Source: Pantoea deleyi (lineage in GTDB: Bacteria; Pseudomonadota; Gammaproteobacteria; Enterobacterales; Enterobacteriaceae). Taken from it: 64,000 nt of DNA. The notes beneath the pieces were generated by a model. It saw only the letters and a program-made list of their open reading frames with translations. It had not been told where the DNA came from and searched no databases. Position numbers and translations under genes: made by a program. The DNA lies in assembly GCF_022647325.1 (NCBI RefSeq), contig NZ_CP071405.1, positions 3,224,001 through 3,288,000 of the forward strand. The letters run 5' to 3'. Positions 34,803 to 48,610 of this stretch are shown here, piece after piece (the first letter of the stretch is position 1; every line of letters starts with the position of its first letter).

Positions 34803-36154
34803 GTTCCTTTCTCCTTTAAGCTCTGTACTACCTGCTCCATGGCGGCACTACGTGAACCTTTTATCAAGACCGTAATTTCTGAGTGTTCGGACAACAACTG
34901 ACGCAAACGTTCAGTCAGCGCCGTCTTATCGCTGAAATGTTCGCCAACGCCGCTGCTTTCGCCGATAAAATGGCTGAATCTGCCGGTGGTCAGCACGCGA
35001 TCGATACCGGCATCACGCGCCGCTTCCCCGACTTCGCGGTGACATTTTTCTGTTTCGTCACCCAGTTCCGCCATGTCACCCGCGACCAGCACCCGGTAGC
35101 CCGGCATCTCAGAGAGCACCTGCGCGGCGGCGGTCATCGATCCGACGTTGGCGTTGTAGCTGTCATCCAGCAGCAGCTGGTTCGCAGAGAGGCGCACCGG
35201 GAACAGGCGGCCCGGCACCGACTGCAGGTTTCTGAGTCCCTGCTGAACGGCGCTGAGCGGAGCGTCTACCGACAGCGCCAGCGCCGCGGCCGCTAAAGCG
35301 TTAGCGATGTTGTGACGTCCCGGCAGAGGCAGCACGATGTCGATCGTGCCGCACGGCGTTTTCATAACGAAATGGGTGCCATCCTGCGCGATGCGGATGT
35401 CGTGGGCGGAAAAATCACACTCTGCGGCCTGCGGCGAGAAGCGCCATACCGTTTTATCCTGCAGTGTGCGCTGCCAGTTGGGCCAGTCATTGCTCTCGGC
35501 GTTCAGGATGGCGATCCCCTGAGCCGGTAAGCCCTGGAAAATCTCGCCTTTGGCTTTGGCGACACCTTCCAGTGAACCAAAACCTTCCAGATGAGCGGCG
35601 GCCAGGTTGTTCACCAGCGCGCTTTCCGGCTTCACCAGATCGGTGGTGTAGGCGATTTCGCCCTGATGATTCGCACCCAGTTCGATCACCGCATACTGAT
35701 GCTCTGCGGTCAGACGCAGCAGCGTCATCGGCACGCCATAATCGTTGTTCAGGTTGCCCGCCGTGTAGAGCGTTTCACCGCACTCACGCAGGATAGCGGC
35801 CGTCATCTCTTTAACCGAGGTCTTGCCGGAGGAGCCGGTCAGCGCCACCACACGCGCGGTGGACTGCTGACGAACCCACGCGCCCAGTCTGCCAAAGGCG
35901 AGGCGGGTATCCGCAACCACGACCTGCGGCACGGCGACAGGTAAATGCTTACTAACCAGCAAAGCCTGTGCGCCACTGGCAATCGCGTCAGCGGCAAAGT
36001 CATGAGCATCGAAGCGTTCACCGACCAGCGCCACAAACAGGCTGCCTGCGATTACGCGGCGGGTGTCGGTGGTCACCTCATTCAGGGTCAGATCGCTGCC
36101 GTGCAGCGTGCCGCCGGTGATCTGCGCCAGGGTCTGTAATGAAACCGGGATCAT
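34796..36154 (-). CDS. murF: UDP-MurNAc-tripeptide--D-Ala-D-Ala ligase
   Basis: Completes the UDP-MurNAc-pentapeptide with D-Ala-D-Ala from DdlB. The 452-residue Mur ligase has the ATP loop [26 protein letters not shown] and [11 protein letters not shown]. It overlaps murE by 4 bp. Confidence 0.97.
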   Translation of the reverse strand: MIPVSLQTLAQITGGTLHGSDLTLNEVTTDTRRVIAGSLFVALVGERFDAHDFAADAIASGAQALLVSKHLPVAVPQVVVADTRLAFGRLGAWVRQQSTARVVALTGSSGKTSVKEMTAAILRECGETLYTAGNLNNDYGVPMTLLRLTAEHQYAVIELGANHQGEIAYTTDLVKPESALVNNLAAAHLEGFGSLEGVAKAKGEIFQGLPAQGIAILNAESNDWPNWQRTLQDKTVWRFSPQAAECDFSAHDIRIAQDGTHFVMKTPCGTIDIVLPLPGRHNIANALAAAALALSVDAPLSAVQQGLRNLQSVPGRLFPVRLSANQLLLDDSYNANVGSMTAAAQVLSEMPGYRVLVAGDMAELGDETEKCHREVGEAARDAGIDRVLTTGRFSHFIGESSGVGEHFSDKTALTERLRQLLSEHSEITVLIKGSRSAAMEQVVQSLKEKGTC

Positions 36155-37638
36155 GCTACGCCTCCCAGCAGTGCCGCCACGGTGGCACGATCGGAGTAGT
36201 CGAGACGGTGTTGACCGATGATCTGATAATCTTCATGGCCTTTGCCTGCCACCAGCACGATATCGTCGGGTTGCGCCTGCATAATGGTGTTCGTCACCGC
36301 CTGAGCACGGCCGGCGACCACGCGGGCGCGGCCCGGGTCGAGCAGGCCGGTCAGAATGTCATTCACAATCGCCTGAGGATCTTCGCTGCGCGGGTTGTCA
36401 TCCGTAATGACCACGACATCCGCATACTGCTCGGCGATTGCGCCCATCAGCGGACGCTTGCCTTTGTCACGATCGCCGCCACAGCCAAACAGGCACCAGA
36501 GTTTGCCTTTGCAGTGCAGGCGGGCCGCTTCCAGCGCCTTTTCCAGCGCATCCGGTGTATGGGCATAATCCACCACCACCGTGGGTTTTCCTTCGGCGCT
36601 GAAGACTTCCATGCGCCCGTTGACCGGCTGCAGCTGCGGAGCCACGCTGACCAGCGTGGCCAGCGGATAATCCAGCGACAGCAGCGTTGCCAGCGCCAGC
36701 ATCAGGTTGCTGACGTTGAAGGCACCCATCAGTGGGCTGTCGATCTCGCCATCGCCCCAGCTGGAGCTGAAACGGATGTGCGCACCGTTATCGTGATAGG
36801 TCACCGCATCGGCTTTAAGCCAGCGGCCCCGGCAGCCCGGCTGAAGGTTATCCTCCAGCGTCACGGCGACGGCATCAGGCAGGCGCGCCAGCCAGCGACG
36901 GCCGACCTCATCATCCGCGTTCAGGATCGCCTGGCCGACCTGGTGTTCAGAAAACAGCAGCCACTTGGCTGACTCATAGCCCTGCATATCGCCGTGATAA
37001 TCGAGATGATCGCGGCTGAGATTGGTAAAGACTGCGGCGGCAAACGGCAGCGCCGCTACGCGATGCTGCACCAGGCCGTGCGACGAGACTTCCATCGCGG
37101 TCAGGGTCGCCCCTTTTTCGGCCAGATCGTGCAGCAGATGCTGAACATCGACCGCCGAACCGGTGGTATTTTCCGCCGCCGATAAGTGACCGACCAGCCC
37201 ATTGCCGACGGTGCCCATGACCGCGCTGGTTTCGCCCAGCAGCGTCGCCCACTGCGCCAGCAGCTGCGTGGTCGTGGTTTTACCGTTGGTGCCGGTGACG
37301 CCAATCAGCGTCTGCTTTTCGCCCGGCTGCTGATAAAAGCGGCCTGCCAGCGCCGACAGACGCTGAGGCAGCTGCGCCAGATAGATTACCGGCACCCCGT
37401 GCATTTCACGGATTTCGCCGTCAGCTGCTTCACCCTCGGCTTCCGCCACCACCGCCGCCACGCCCTGCGCGATCGCCTGTGGAATGAAACGGCGTCCGTC
37501 GACCTGGTGGCCTGCAACCGCGACAAACAGATCGCCAGAAGCCGCCAGGCGGCTGTCCAGGGTCATGTCGCGCAAAGGGCGCGCCGGCGCGCCTGGCACC
37601 CAGGGGCCGAGTAAGTCGCGCAGGTTACGATCTGTCAC
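36151..37638 (-). CDS. murE: UDP-MurNAc-dipeptide--meso-diaminopimelate ligase
   Basis: Adds meso-diaminopimelate as the third stem residue; the DNPR motif in TDDNPRSED marks mDAP rather than lysine specificity. The ATP loop is [17 protein letters not shown] 37638 is chosen: it aligns with the E. coli start before DRNLRDLL and follows TGAGGA at good spacing, giving 495 residues. A GTG at 37650 would add four. It overlaps ftsI by 14 bp. Confidence 0.96.
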   Translation of the reverse strand: MTDRNLRDLLGPWVPGAPARPLRDMTLDSRLAASGDLFVAVAGHQVDGRRFIPQAIAQGVAAVVAEAEGEAADGEIREMHGVPVIYLAQLPQRLSALAGRFYQQPGEKQTLIGVTGTNGKTTTTQLLAQWATLLGETSAVMGTVGNGLVGHLSAAENTTGSAVDVQHLLHDLAEKGATLTAMEVSSHGLVQHRVAALPFAAAVFTNLSRDHLDYHGDMQGYESAKWLLFSEHQVGQAILNADDEVGRRWLARLPDAVAVTLEDNLQPGCRGRWLKADAVTYHDNGAHIRFSSSWGDGEIDSPLMGAFNVSNLMLALATLLSLDYPLATLVSVAPQLQPVNGRMEVFSAEGKPTVVVDYAHTPDALEKALEAARLHCKGKLWCLFGCGGDRDKGKRPLMGAIAEQYADVVVITDDNPRSEDPQAIVNDILTGLLDPGRARVVAGRAQAVTNTIMQAQPDDIVLVAGKGHEDYQIIGQHRLDYSDRATVAALLGGVA

Positions 37639-39391
37639 TTGTTTCCTCACTTCTGTTAGTCACCAGCTCGTTCTTGTCATTCGTCGGTAACGCATCCGGC
37701 TCAATGTTCATGGTGCGCAGTACGCCGCCCATGATGGCACCAAACACCGGTGCGGAAACCGCACCACCGTAATACTTGCCGGCCTGGGGATCGTTGATCA
37801 CCACCACCAGCGCGAATCGGGGATGACTGGCAGGCGCCACGCCTGCGGTATAAGCAATGTATTTATTGACGTAGCGTCCGTCGGGACCGACCTTTTTCGC
37901 CGTACCGGTTTTTATCGCAATCCGGTAGCCCTTGATGGCCGCTTTGACGCCACCACCGCCGGGCAGCGCCACGCTTTCCATCATGTGCATCACGGTCTTA
38001 ACCAGTGATTCATCGAAAACGCGCTGACCCGCGACAGGGGGATCGACCTTGGTGATCGACAGCGGACGGTTAATGCCATAGCTGCCAATCGTTGCGTAGA
38101 CCCGCGCTAACTGTAACGGCGTTACCATTAGCCCGTAGCCGAAAGAGAAGGTGGCCCTCTCTATGTCAGACCACCGTTGTTTTTTAGGGTATAAGCCACT
38201 GCTTTCCCCGACCAGCCCCAAATTGGTCGGTTTACCCAGTCCAAAGCGCGCGTAAGTTTCTACCAGCGCTGAGGAGGGCATCGCTAACGCCAGACGTGAA
38301 ACACCGACGTTACTCGACTTCTGTAAAACCCCTGTCAGGGTCAGTTCGTTGTAGCGCGCCACATCCTTGATCTCATGACCATTGACGCGGTACGGCACGG
38401 TATTCAGGACGCTGTTCTCTCTGACCACGCCGCGCTGCAGCGCCGTCATCACCACCATCGGCTTCACGGTCGAGCCGGGCTCAAAGATGTCGGTGATGGC
38501 ACGGTTACGCATCAGATCTTTCGGCGTGTTGCTGAGGTTGTTCGGGTTGTAAGCCGGGCTGTTGGCCATCGCCAGCACTTCGCCGGTGTTCACATCCACC
38601 AGCACCGCCGTTCCTGACTCCGCTTTGTTAAAGGCAACTGCGTTGTTCAGTTCACGGTAGACCAGCGCCTGGAGCCGCTCATCGATGCTGAGCGTCAGGT
38701 TATGGGCAGCCCGGCTGTCTACGGAGGAGATATCTTCAATGACCCGGCCATAGCGGTCTTTACGCACCGTTCTTTCGCCCGGCGCGCCGGTGAGCCACTT
38801 ATCAAAGCTCTTTTCGATGCCTTCAATGCCCTGGCCGTCGATGTTGGTGAAGCCAATCAGATGGGAGGTCACCTGCCCGGCAGGATAGTAGCGGCGCGAC
38901 TCTTCGCGCAGATGAATACCCGGCAGTTTGAGTTTTTTAACGTAGTCGCCAATGGCCGGATTGACCTGGCGCGCCAGATAGACAAAACGGCCTTTGGGAT
39001 TCGCATTAACACGGGCCGCCAGCTGATCGAGCGGAATCGAGAGCGCATCGGAGAGCGCCTTCCAGCGGCTGTCCAGCGTCACGCCGCCCCCGGCGTGCAG
39101 CTCCTTAGGATCGGCCCAGATCGCATTCACCGGCACACTCACCGCCAGCGGGCGTCCGGCGCGGTCGCTGATCATTCCGCGCGAGGTCGGCACCGCCTGA
39201 ACGCGCAGTGAGCGCAGATCGCCCTCTTTAACCAGCTTGCCCGGATTGATCACCTGCAGCCAGGCCACCCGCGACAGCAGGCCTCCCAGCGCCAGCAAAA
39301 TACAGCCGCACAGCAACGCAAAACGCCAGCTTACAAAGCTGGCCTTATCTTCCGGTTTCTTTAACTTCAGCGTTCTGCCTGTACCGCTCAT
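37625..39391 (-). CDS. ftsI: Septal transpeptidase FtsI (PBP3)
   Basis: Class B penicillin-binding protein that cross-links septal peptidoglycan. The 588-residue length equals E. coli. There is one N-terminal membrane segment (about 20-40), a pedestal domain, and the active-site triad S-x-x-K in GSTVKP, SSN in KSSNVGVS and KTG in IKTGTAKK. It comes 16 bp after ftsL. Confidence 0.98.
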   Translation of the reverse strand: MSGTGRTLKLKKPEDKASFVSWRFALLCGCILLALGGLLSRVAWLQVINPGKLVKEGDLRSLRVQAVPTSRGMISDRAGRPLAVSVPVNAIWADPKELHAGGGVTLDSRWKALSDALSIPLDQLAARVNANPKGRFVYLARQVNPAIGDYVKKLKLPGIHLREESRRYYPAGQVTSHLIGFTNIDGQGIEGIEKSFDKWLTGAPGERTVRKDRYGRVIEDISSVDSRAAHNLTLSIDERLQALVYRELNNAVAFNKAESGTAVLVDVNTGEVLAMANSPAYNPNNLSNTPKDLMRNRAITDIFEPGSTVKPMVVMTALQRGVVRENSVLNTVPYRVNGHEIKDVARYNELTLTGVLQKSSNVGVSRLALAMPSSALVETYARFGLGKPTNLGLVGESSGLYPKKQRWSDIERATFSFGYGLMVTPLQLARVYATIGSYGINRPLSITKVDPPVAGQRVFDESLVKTVMHMMESVALPGGGGVKAAIKGYRIAIKTGTAKKVGPDGRYVNKYIAYTAGVAPASHPRFALVVVINDPQAGKYYGGAVSAPVFGAIMGGVLRTMNIEPDALPTNDKNELVTNRSEETSDRS

Positions 39392-39407
39392 TCGCTATCT
39401 GAAATCC

Positions 39408-39728
39408 TTATTTCTGCACCACGATATTTTCTTGTGAAGGATCAACGTGCTGCAGTTGCAGCTTCTCGGTGGCAATGCGTTCGACACGACTGTGGTCGCC
39501 CAGCGCATTCTCTTCCAGAATCAGGTTACGCCACTCAATGTCCAGCGCGTCACGCTCCAGGACCAGCTGCTCACGCTGCGCGGTGAGCAGGCGTGTTTTG
39601 TGGGTGGTGGTCACCACCAGCACAGCCGACACTACCACGGCGATCAGCAACAGCACCGGAATCTTGCCCTTTCGCAGCAGATCCCCGCCAATGACGGCGG
39701 GCAGACTGTGACGCTCGTTACCGATCAT
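39408..39728 (-). CDS. ftsL: Cell division protein FtsL
   Basis: Bitopic division protein that pairs with FtsB in a periplasmic coiled coil and activates FtsWI. The 106-residue protein has a membrane segment at about 23-42, then a coiled coil and the nearly invariant [21 protein letters not shown]. coli FtsL is 121 residues; the 15 missing ones are at the cytoplasmic N-terminus. The start is fixed by an ATGA overlap with rsmH. Confidence 0.96.
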   Translation of the reverse strand: MIGNERHSLPAVIGGDLLRKGKIPVLLLIAVVVSAVLVVTTTHKTRLLTAQREQLVLERDALDIEWRNLILEENALGDHSRVERIATEKLQLQHVDPSQENIVVQK

Positions 39729-40666
39729 GCGTCGGTTTTCTCCGCGATACGTAATACCGAGCTGCGGGCGCGTGGGTTTTCGGCCACTTCCGCATCACCC
39801 GGCGACATCTTGCCGAGCAGTTTCAGTTCGCGGCCGCCCAGGGCGCGCAGCTGATGTTCAGTCATCGGCAACCCGGCGGGCACCTGCGGCCCGCGGCTCT
39901 GGTCGCGCATAAAGCGTTTCACCAGCCGATCTTCCAGCGAATGGAAGCTGATCACCGAGAGACGCCCCTGTGGTGCCAGGACGTCAACCGCACCTTTCAG
40001 GGCGGTGTCGATCTCTTCCAGTTCGCTGTTAATCCAGATACGAATGGCCTGGAAACTGCGCGTGGCCGGATGCTTGAACTTATCTTTTACCGGTGTGGCG
40101 ACGGCAATGACTTCAGCCAGTTCCCGGGTGCGGGTCATCGGCTGTTCGCGATTGCGTTCGACGATGGCCCGGGCAATGCGCTTAGCGAATCGCTCCTCAC
40201 CGTAGGTTTTCAGGACGAAGGCGATGTCGGCCTCTTCCGCATTCAGCAACCACTCTGCGGCAGACTGACCCCGGGAAGGGTCCATGCGCATATCCAGCGG
40301 TCCGTCACGCATAAAGGAGAAGCCGCGCTCCGCGTCATCCAGCTGCGGCGAGGAGACGCCCAGATCCAGCAGAATGCCGTCAATTTTCCCGACCAGATCC
40401 CGTTCAGCCACATACTCAGCGAGGGCAGAAAAAGGACCATGAATAATAGAAAAGCGCGGGTCAGTGATGTCGGCGGCGGCGGCGATCGCCTGCGGATCCC
40501 GATCGACAGCGATCAGCCTGCCCTTCTCTCCCAGCCGGGAAAGAATCAGGCGTGAATGACCACCGCGACCGAAGGTGCCGTCGATGTAAATACCGTCTTC
40601 CCTGATATTGAGGCCGTTAACCGCCTCATCCAACAGTACGGTGGTATGTTTGAAATTTTCCTGCAT
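39725..40666 (-). CDS. rsmH: 16S rRNA N4-methylcytidine 1402 methyltransferase
   Basis: SAM-dependent methyltransferase (MraW) for C1402 of 16S rRNA in the ribosomal P site. The 313-residue length equals E. coli. It shows the SAM motif [23 protein letters not shown] and [14 protein letters not shown]. It is 2 bp after mraZ, second in the dcw cluster. Confidence 0.97.
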   Translation of the reverse strand: MQENFKHTTVLLDEAVNGLNIREDGIYIDGTFGRGGHSRLILSRLGEKGRLIAVDRDPQAIAAAADITDPRFSIIHGPFSALAEYVAERDLVGKIDGILLDLGVSSPQLDDAERGFSFMRDGPLDMRMDPSRGQSAAEWLLNAEEADIAFVLKTYGEERFAKRIARAIVERNREQPMTRTRELAEVIAVATPVKDKFKHPATRSFQAIRIWINSELEEIDTALKGAVDVLAPQGRLSVISFHSLEDRLVKRFMRDQSRGPQVPAGLPMTEHQLRALGGRELKLLGKMSPGDAEVAENPRARSSVLRIAEKTDA

Positions 40667-40668
40667 AG

Positions 40669-41127
40669 CTATAGCGACAAGTCCTGCAACCGCTCAGATA
40701 AAGGCTCCTGAGCCGACTGTTCTGCGTCAATATCGTCCCTGACTTGTTGATACCAGGTCTGTTCATCCCACAGCTCAAACTTGTTGAACTGTCCAACCAG
40801 CATCACTTCTTTGGTTAATTTTGCATGCTGCCGAAGCGTGTTCGCCAGCAGCAGGCGGCCCGCACTGTCCATCTGACATTCACTGGCATGGCCCAGCAGC
40901 AAACGCTGCACACGACGCTCAAGTGGATTCATACTGGAAAGGCGTGCCAGCTTTTTTTCAATGATTTCCCATTCGGGCAGGGTATAAAGCAACAGGCATG
41001 GCTGGTGGAGGTCGATGGTACAGACCATCTGCCCCTGAGATTCCCCGATCAGCAAATCGCGATAGCGCGTGGGTACGGCGAGCCGCCCTTTGCTGTCGAG
41101 ATTGACTAACGTTGCTCCGCGGAACAT
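40669..41127 (-). CDS. mraZ: Transcriptional regulator MraZ
   Basis: DNA-binding repressor of the dcw cluster. The 152-residue protein has two SpoVT/AbrB-like halves, each with a DxKGR or DxAGR-type motif ([15 protein letters not shown] near residue 10 and [10 protein letters not shown] near 86). A ribosome site GGAGG lies upstream. First gene of the cluster, just downstream of four repeats of the MraZ box. Confidence 0.97.
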   Translation of the reverse strand: MFRGATLVNLDSKGRLAVPTRYRDLLIGESQGQMVCTIDLHQPCLLLYTLPEWEIIEKKLARLSSMNPLERRVQRLLLGHASECQMDSAGRLLLANTLRQHAKLTKEVMLVGQFNKFELWDEQTWYQQVRDDIDAEQSAQEPLSERLQDLSL

Positions 41128-41147
41128 GCCAGTCTCTCCTCCTGGTC

Positions 41148-41182
41148 ACCCGTTTACACCACTTTATCCCACTTTTTACCAC
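41148..41182 (-). promoter_or_regulatory. MraZ operator: four 10-bp-phased repeats
   Basis: On the minus strand the region reads GTGGT-N5-GTGGG-N5-GTGGT-N5-CGGGT, four repeats starting exactly 10 bp apart (plus-strand starts 41178, 41168, 41158 and 41148). MraZ binds tandem GTGGG-like repeats with 5-bp spacers upstream of its own gene, so this is its autoregulatory operator. Confidence 0.85.
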
Positions 41183-41188
41183 GAAACG

Positions 41189-41218
41189 AGTTTAAGGATC
41201 CGGGGAAATCATTGTCAA
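41189..41218 (-). promoter_or_regulatory. Pmra promoter of the dcw cluster
   Basis: A perfect TTGACA -35 (41213-41218, minus strand) lies 18 bp before TAAACT (41189-41194; alternatively TTAAAC at 17 bp). Initiation would fall at the first MraZ repeat, which fits repression by that protein. Confidence 0.7.
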
Positions 41219-41584
41219 GCCGGAGCGGTAGCTGAATATCACTCTTTACAGAGCGCAAAATTAATCTCTGGCGACGATATAATCGAATGAAAGAGAAAAG
41301 TAAAAATTAAGCCAATGAATATCTGAATAAAAAAAACGATCTGTGAAAAAACGCTTAAAAATGAAACAGTGTGACCCACTTAATATTTATCGCGGTCCGG
41401 CAGAAAGCTGCGGCATTTTAGGGGATTTCCGAAAGGAAGCCCAGCGGGTTCAGGGGCGACGGGGCCGGGAAGTTTGTTGAAGTTGTAAGCAGATAATAAA
41501 ATTCGTCCTTTCTGCTTTGTGAGATTTGATGAGGAGAATTTACGCTTTTTTACGTCGACCTGTTTATTTAATCAGTTAAATTGT
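41219..41584. other. Intergenic DNA between mraZ and cra
   Basis: About 365 bp upstream of the dcw promoter and downstream of cra. I see no supported gene, and open frames here run antisense into cra. Confidence 0.5.
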
Positions 41585-41620
41585 GAAAATAAAGCGGGCG
41601 GGCATGGTAATACCCGCCTG
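41585..41620 (-). terminator. cra terminator
   Basis: GGCGGG (41597-41602) pairs with CCCGCC (41613-41618) across a 10-nt loop. On the minus strand GCTTTATTTT follows. It lies just past the cra stop codon. Confidence 0.75.
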
Positions 41621-41624
41621 AGAT

Positions 41625-42635
41625 TCATTTCACTCTTCGGCTTAATTGTCCGCGCCGGTATAAATTACGCCGGATGCGGGTTAAACCCGGTTTCGGTTTT
41701 CTGGGTTCATCCAGCGAGGCTAAAACTAATTCCAGCACGCGCTCTGCCACGTCGCGATGACGCTGCCCGACGGCCAGCACCGGACACTCCAGAAAATCGA
41801 GCAGTTCGTGGTCGCCAAAGGTGGCAATCGCCAGCTCGGTCGGCAAGCGCCCGTCTCGTTTCAGCGTCACATCCATCACCCCCTGCAACAGACCAAAAGA
41901 GGTGGTAAACAGCGCCTCCGGCATCGGGTGATCGTCAAGATAACGCTCAAACAGCGCGGCGGCGGCGGTCCGCTCAAAACTGTTGCAGTAGATGTAGTCA
42001 ATCGGGCGGGAATCGCCTTTCCAGGCGTCACGGAAGCCCATTTCGCGCAGGAAACTCACGGACAGCTCAGGTAGCGCCCCCAGGAAGAGCACATTTTTGA
42101 CGTCCAGCTGACGCAATTCAGCGGCCAGCGTCTGCGCATCATCCTGATCGGCACCGACGACGCTGGTGAAGTGCTCACGATCCAGCGCCCGGTCTAATGC
42201 AATAATCGGCAGCGGGTCGTTGATCCAGCGCTGATAGAAAGGGTGTTCCGGCGGTAAGGAGGTCGAAACGATGATCGCATCGACCTGCCGCTGGAGCAGA
42301 TGCTCGATGCAGCGCATCTCGTTATCGGGCTGATCTTCTGAACAGGCGATCAGCAGCTGGTAGCCGCGCTGACGCGCCTGGCGCTCAAGATAGTTGGCAA
42401 TACGGGTGTAACTGGTGTTTTCCAGATCGGGAATCACTAATCCAATCGAGCGCGTGCGCCCGGCGCGCAGCCCGGCGGCCACCGCATTGGGGTGATAATT
42501 ATGCTCACGAACCACCGCCATCACTTTCTCAACGGTTTTGTCGCTGACACGATACTGCCGCGCTTTGCCATTGATGACATAACTGGCCGTGGTGCGCGAT
42601 ACGCCTGCTAAACGCGCGATTTCATCCAGCTTCAC
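41625..42635 (-). CDS. cra: Catabolite repressor/activator Cra (FruR)
   Basis: LacI-family global regulator of carbon flow, relieved by fructose 1-phosphate or 1,6-bisphosphate. The 336-residue protein has the N-terminal helix-turn-helix [23 protein letters not shown] with the hinge helix, then a periplasmic-binding-like effector domain. E. coli Cra is 334 residues. It stands between ilvH and mraZ as in E. coli, as a single gene. Confidence 0.97.
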   Translation of the reverse strand: MKLDEIARLAGVSRTTASYVINGKARQYRVSDKTVEKVMAVVREHNYHPNAVAAGLRAGRTRSIGLVIPDLENTSYTRIANYLERQARQRGYQLLIACSEDQPDNEMRCIEHLLQRQVDAIIVSTSLPPEHPFYQRWINDPLPIIALDRALDREHFTSVVGADQDDAQTLAAELRQLDVKNVLFLGALPELSVSFLREMGFRDAWKGDSRPIDYIYCNSFERTAAAALFERYLDDHPMPEALFTTSFGLLQGVMDVTLKRDGRLPTELAIATFGDHELLDFLECPVLAVGQRHRDVAERVLELVLASLDEPRKPKPGLTRIRRNLYRRGQLSRRVK

Positions 42636-42769
42636 GATAACCCCACCATCAAATCCGCGTCGCGGCAGAATAGCCGCAGTTACGCTATGGATAACCTATG
42701 ACTATCATCTAACAGCAGAAAAGTGCGCGGAGCAACCGCTTTTCTGAATGTAACCCGCCTGGCGCATAA

Positions 42770-42800
42770 AAAATAAAAAAACCCGGCATTTCGCCGGGTT
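42770..42800 (-). terminator. ilvIH terminator
   Basis: CCCGGC (42782-42787) and GCCGGG (42793-42798) form a stem, extended by AA/TT, with a 5-nt loop. On the minus strand a long T-rich tract follows. It ends the ilvIH transcript 30 bp after ilvH. Confidence 0.85.
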
Positions 42801-42829
42801 AGGTCAGGTTCGATGATGACGGTGCGTGA

Positions 42830-43321
42830 TTAACGCATGATGCGATCGCCGCGTGAAACGCCCACGATTCCGGAGCGTGCCACCTCAACGATTTCGGCCA
42901 CCTCGCGTACGGAGTTCAGGAAGGCGTCCAGTTTGTCGCTGGTGCCTGCCAGCTGAACCGTGTACAGCGTCGGCGTCACGTCGATGATCTGACCGCGGAA
43001 GATCTCAGCATTACGCTTCACCTCTTCGCGGCCATAACCGCTGGCCTGAATCTTCACCAGCATAATCTCGCGCTCAACGTAGGCGCCCTGCCCCAGTTCG
43101 GTGACGCGCAGAACATCGACCAGCTTGTGCAGCTGCTTCTCGATCTGCTCCAGCACCTTCTGATCGCCCACGGTCTGGATTGTCATCCGCGACAGGGTCG
43201 GATCGTCGGTCGGTGCCACGGTCAGGCTTTCGATGTTGTAGCCGCGCTGTGAAAAGAGGCCGACGACACGGGATAATGCGCCGGATTCATTCTCCAGCAG
43301 AACTGATAAAATACGACGCAT
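42830..43321 (-). CDS. ilvH: Acetolactate synthase III small (regulatory) subunit
   Basis: Regulatory subunit that activates IlvI and confers valine inhibition. The 163-residue length equals E. coli. An N-terminal ACT domain ([29 protein letters not shown] split across residues 1-29) is followed by a second ACT-like half. The start at 43321 matches E. coli; ten upstream codons overlap ilvI and are not used. It is 2 bp after ilvI. Confidence 0.97.
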   Translation of the reverse strand: MRRILSVLLENESGALSRVVGLFSQRGYNIESLTVAPTDDPTLSRMTIQTVGDQKVLEQIEKQLHKLVDVLRVTELGQGAYVEREIMLVKIQASGYGREEVKRNAEIFRGQIIDVTPTLYTVQLAGTSDKLDAFLNSVREVAEIVEVARSGIVGVSRGDRIMR

Positions 43322-43323
43322 AA

Positions 43324-45048
43324 TTATGTCCTCTCCGTTTTGCTTAACCACATCTCATCCATGCTGCCACCGCGAATCTGCATCGGGTAGACGTGCTCGC
43401 TACCGTCAACGGTGACATCCACAAAGACCAGACGCCCCTTCGCCAGGGTCTCCAGCGCCAGCGTCAGCTTCTCTTCCAGCTCCGCCGGATGCTCAATGGC
43501 GATCCCGACGTGGCCGTAGGCTTCCGCCAGGCGGACGAAATCAGGCAACGACTCCATATAAGACTGGGAGTGACGACCCGAGTAGATCATATCCTGCCAC
43601 TGCTTCACCATGCCCAGCACCCGGTTATTCAGGTTCAGCACCAGCACCGGCAGATCGTACTGCAGCGCGGTCGACAGCTCCTGAATATTCATCTGGATGC
43701 TGCCGTCGCCCGTGACGCAGATGACCGTCTCTTCCGGCAGCGCCATCTTCACGCCCAGCGCGGCAGGCAGGCCAAAGCCCATCGTGCCGAGACCGCCGGA
43801 GTTGATCCAGCGACGCGGTTTATCGAACGGATAATAGAGCGCCGCAAACATCTGGTGCTGGCCCACATCCGACGTCACATAAGCTTCGCCTTTGGTCAGG
43901 CGGCTGATGGTTTCGATCACGGCCTGCGGTTTGATTTTGTCGCTGGTGCGATCAAACTCCAGACAGTGACGGCTGCGCCAGCCTTCAATCGCCTGCCACC
44001 AGTCGTGCAGGCTCTCGCTGCCTGACGGAGTGTCGCTCTGCGCCTGTAACTCCAGCATCTGCTGCAGCACCTGCTTCGCATCACCGACGATCGGAATATC
44101 GGCCGCCACCGTTTTGGAGATCGACGTCGGGTCAATGTCGATATGCATTATCGTGGCGTTGGGACAATATTTCGCCAGATTGTTGGTGGTGCGGTCATCG
44201 AAGCGGACGCCGACGCCAAAAATCAGATCGGCATTGTGCATCGTCATATTGGCTTCGTAAGTGCCGTGCATGCCCAGCATGCCGACGCACTGACGGTGCG
44301 TGCCCGGAAACGCCCCCAGCCCCATCAGCGAGGTCGTGACCGGCACGTTCAGGCTTTCGGCCAGCTGCAGCAGTTCCGCTTCGCAGCCTGCGGTAATGGC
44401 ACCGCCACCGGCGTAAATCACTGGCTTCTTCGCGGCCAGCAGGGTGGTCAGGGCGCGTTTGATCTGCCCTTTATGCCCCTGAATGGTCGGGTTGTAAGAG
44501 CGCATGCTGACCGTGTCCGGCCAGTGATAAGGAAGCTTATTCGCCGGGTTCAGAATATCTTTTGGCAGGTCGATCACTACCGGGCCCGGGCGTCCGCTGG
44601 CGGCCAGCCAGAACGCCTTTTTCAGCACGCCGGGGATCTCTTCGGTACTTTTTACCAGGAAGCTGTGCTTCACCACCGGGCGGGAGATGCCGACCATGTC
44701 GCACTCCTGAAAGGCGTCATAGCCAATCAGTGACGAAGGAACCTGACCCGACAGAATCACCAGCGGGATCGAATCCATATAGGCGGTGGCGATACCGGTA
44801 ATCGCATTGGTGGCGCCGGGGCCGGAGGTGACCAGCACCACGCCGACTTCGCCGGTCGCGCGCGCCAGGCCATCCGCCATGTGCACCGCGCCCTGCTCGT
44901 GGCGTACCAGAATGTGATCGATACCTCCGACGGTTTGCAGCGCATCGTAGATATCCAGCACTGCGCCACCCGGATAACCGAATACCTGCTTAACGCCCTG
45001 ATCGATTAACGAACGGACGACCATTTCGGCTCCTGACAACATCTCCAT
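43324..45048 (-). CDS. ilvI: Acetolactate synthase III large subunit
   Basis: ThDP-dependent synthase for the first shared step of valine, leucine and isoleucine synthesis. The 574-residue length equals E. coli. It has the catalytic Glu in VRHEQGA and the ThDP motif [12 protein letters not shown] with its distal NLNNRVLGM. The start at 45048 ([11 protein letters not shown]) follows GGAGG; a longer frame to 45105 is not supported. In E. coli ilvIH is Lrp-controlled; I cannot place Lrp sites here with confidence. Confidence 0.97.
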   Translation of the reverse strand: MEMLSGAEMVVRSLIDQGVKQVFGYPGGAVLDIYDALQTVGGIDHILVRHEQGAVHMADGLARATGEVGVVLVTSGPGATNAITGIATAYMDSIPLVILSGQVPSSLIGYDAFQECDMVGISRPVVKHSFLVKSTEEIPGVLKKAFWLAASGRPGPVVIDLPKDILNPANKLPYHWPDTVSMRSYNPTIQGHKGQIKRALTTLLAAKKPVIYAGGGAITAGCEAELLQLAESLNVPVTTSLMGLGAFPGTHRQCVGMLGMHGTYEANMTMHNADLIFGVGVRFDDRTTNNLAKYCPNATIMHIDIDPTSISKTVAADIPIVGDAKQVLQQMLELQAQSDTPSGSESLHDWWQAIEGWRSRHCLEFDRTSDKIKPQAVIETISRLTKGEAYVTSDVGQHQMFAALYYPFDKPRRWINSGGLGTMGFGLPAALGVKMALPEETVICVTGDGSIQMNIQELSTALQYDLPVLVLNLNNRVLGMVKQWQDMIYSGRHSQSYMESLPDFVRLAEAYGHVGIAIEHPAELEEKLTLALETLAKGRLVFVDVTVDGSEHVYPMQIRGGSMDEMWLSKTERT

Positions 45049-45712
45049 CTTCTGCCTCCAGGCTGCAGAACCTGACGCTGCTGACAGGCCCATCGGGCCT
45101 GTCACACCGCGTCGGTGCCTGCTTTGCCAATCTAAAACGTATGTTTATTCACGACAGCGACACAGCGATCGCGGTCCGGTTACAGAGAAATCTGCTGCGT
45201 TCATTGTTCTGAGAGTAGGTCGATTACCATAACCGCACTTAACCGGGCAGGCAAACCACAAACCCGCGTAAATTAAATGGCCGGGGCGTAAAGGCTCTGC
45301 CCGAAAAGAATTGGCTGCGCGGATTAAACTAATTGCGCCGCAGAACCGCAGCGGAAAATGCTGAGTAAGAAATTATTTTCAGCGTGATATAAGAAATAAC
45401 GAAAACTTATTACGCCCGGCTCCAGCCCACAATCGTCTGACACTTTTCTTTTCTGGCGTAATTAACCATTAAATCAGTCAGACACATGCGATTATGCTAA
45501 CCCGGAGGTGATAAATTCTGTGTCCGGCAGGAGCCTCTTTCGATAAAAACGCTTTATTTTTATTACTTTACATCTCAAAAAGAGCCAGCAAGGCCGCTCA
45601 GCGCAAGGGGGTGACCGCGGCCGCCGTTACCCTGCTGTTTAATCCGCTGCCTGACCGTGAAATAACAGAATATCTTCCTTCCGCGCCGCGCAGAATAACC
45701 CTGCATTGAAGG
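45049..45712. other. ilvI-leuL intergenic DNA; leuO absent
   Basis: This stretch is where E. coli carries leuO. It is too short for the roughly 945-bp gene, and no LysR-type helix-turn-helix frame can be read on either strand. It should hold the ilvIH promoter and its Lrp sites. Confidence 0.7.
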
Positions 45713-45741
45713 TTGACATCCCCCGGTGATTCCAGTACCAA
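45713..45741 (+). promoter_or_regulatory. leu operon promoter
   Basis: TTGACA (45713-45718) is a perfect -35, followed at 17 bp by TACCAA (45736-45741) as a poor -10. The TTGACATCC and CCAGTA blocks also occur in the E. coli leu promoter as I recall it. Confidence 0.65.
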
Positions 45742-45776
45742 TATGTGCAGCACAACATTTTATAAGGTTTGAATCC

Positions 45777-45860
45777 ATGTTTCGTTTTGCTCGCCTTCTC
45801 GGTCTACTACTAAACGCACACAGCTTGCGCGGTAGACTTGTGGGCGGAATCAGACACTGA
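45777..45860 (+). CDS. leuL: leu operon leader peptide
   Basis: A 27-residue leader, MFRFARLLGLLLNAHSLRGR then LVGGIRH. The key codons are CTT CTC GGT CTA CTA CTA, including three rare CUA leucine codons in a row, so ribosome stalling reports leucyl-tRNA charging. The E. coli leader is 28 residues and shares the GLLL-LNA and SLRGR segments. AAGG lies 9 bp before the ATG. Confidence 0.93.
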   Translation: MFRFARLLGLLLNAHSLRGRLVGGIRH

Positions 45861-45880
45861 TTCAAACCTGCTGAAAGTTA

Positions 45881-45908
45881 AAAACCCGCGCCTGTCGCGG
45901 GTTTTTTT
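45881..45908 (+). terminator. leu attenuator
   Basis: CCCGCG (45885-45890) and CGCGGG (45896-45901), flanked by AAAA, form a hairpin with a 5-nt loop and seven T residues after it. It lies between leuL and leuA as the leucine-responsive attenuation terminator. Confidence 0.9.
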
Positions 45909-45949
45909 ATGCTCGTTGCCAGGCCAGAAAATGCATAAGGATGATTACG

Positions 45950-48606
<2,657 letters not shown>

Positions 48607-48610
48607 AACA

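Noticed and set aside
41519..41908. Plus-strand 129-codon frame at the 3' end of cra
   Set aside because: Mostly antisense to cra and crosses its terminator.
45575..45865. Minus-strand 96-codon frame over leuL
   Set aside because: It is the reverse complement of the leader and promoter DNA, with no family features.
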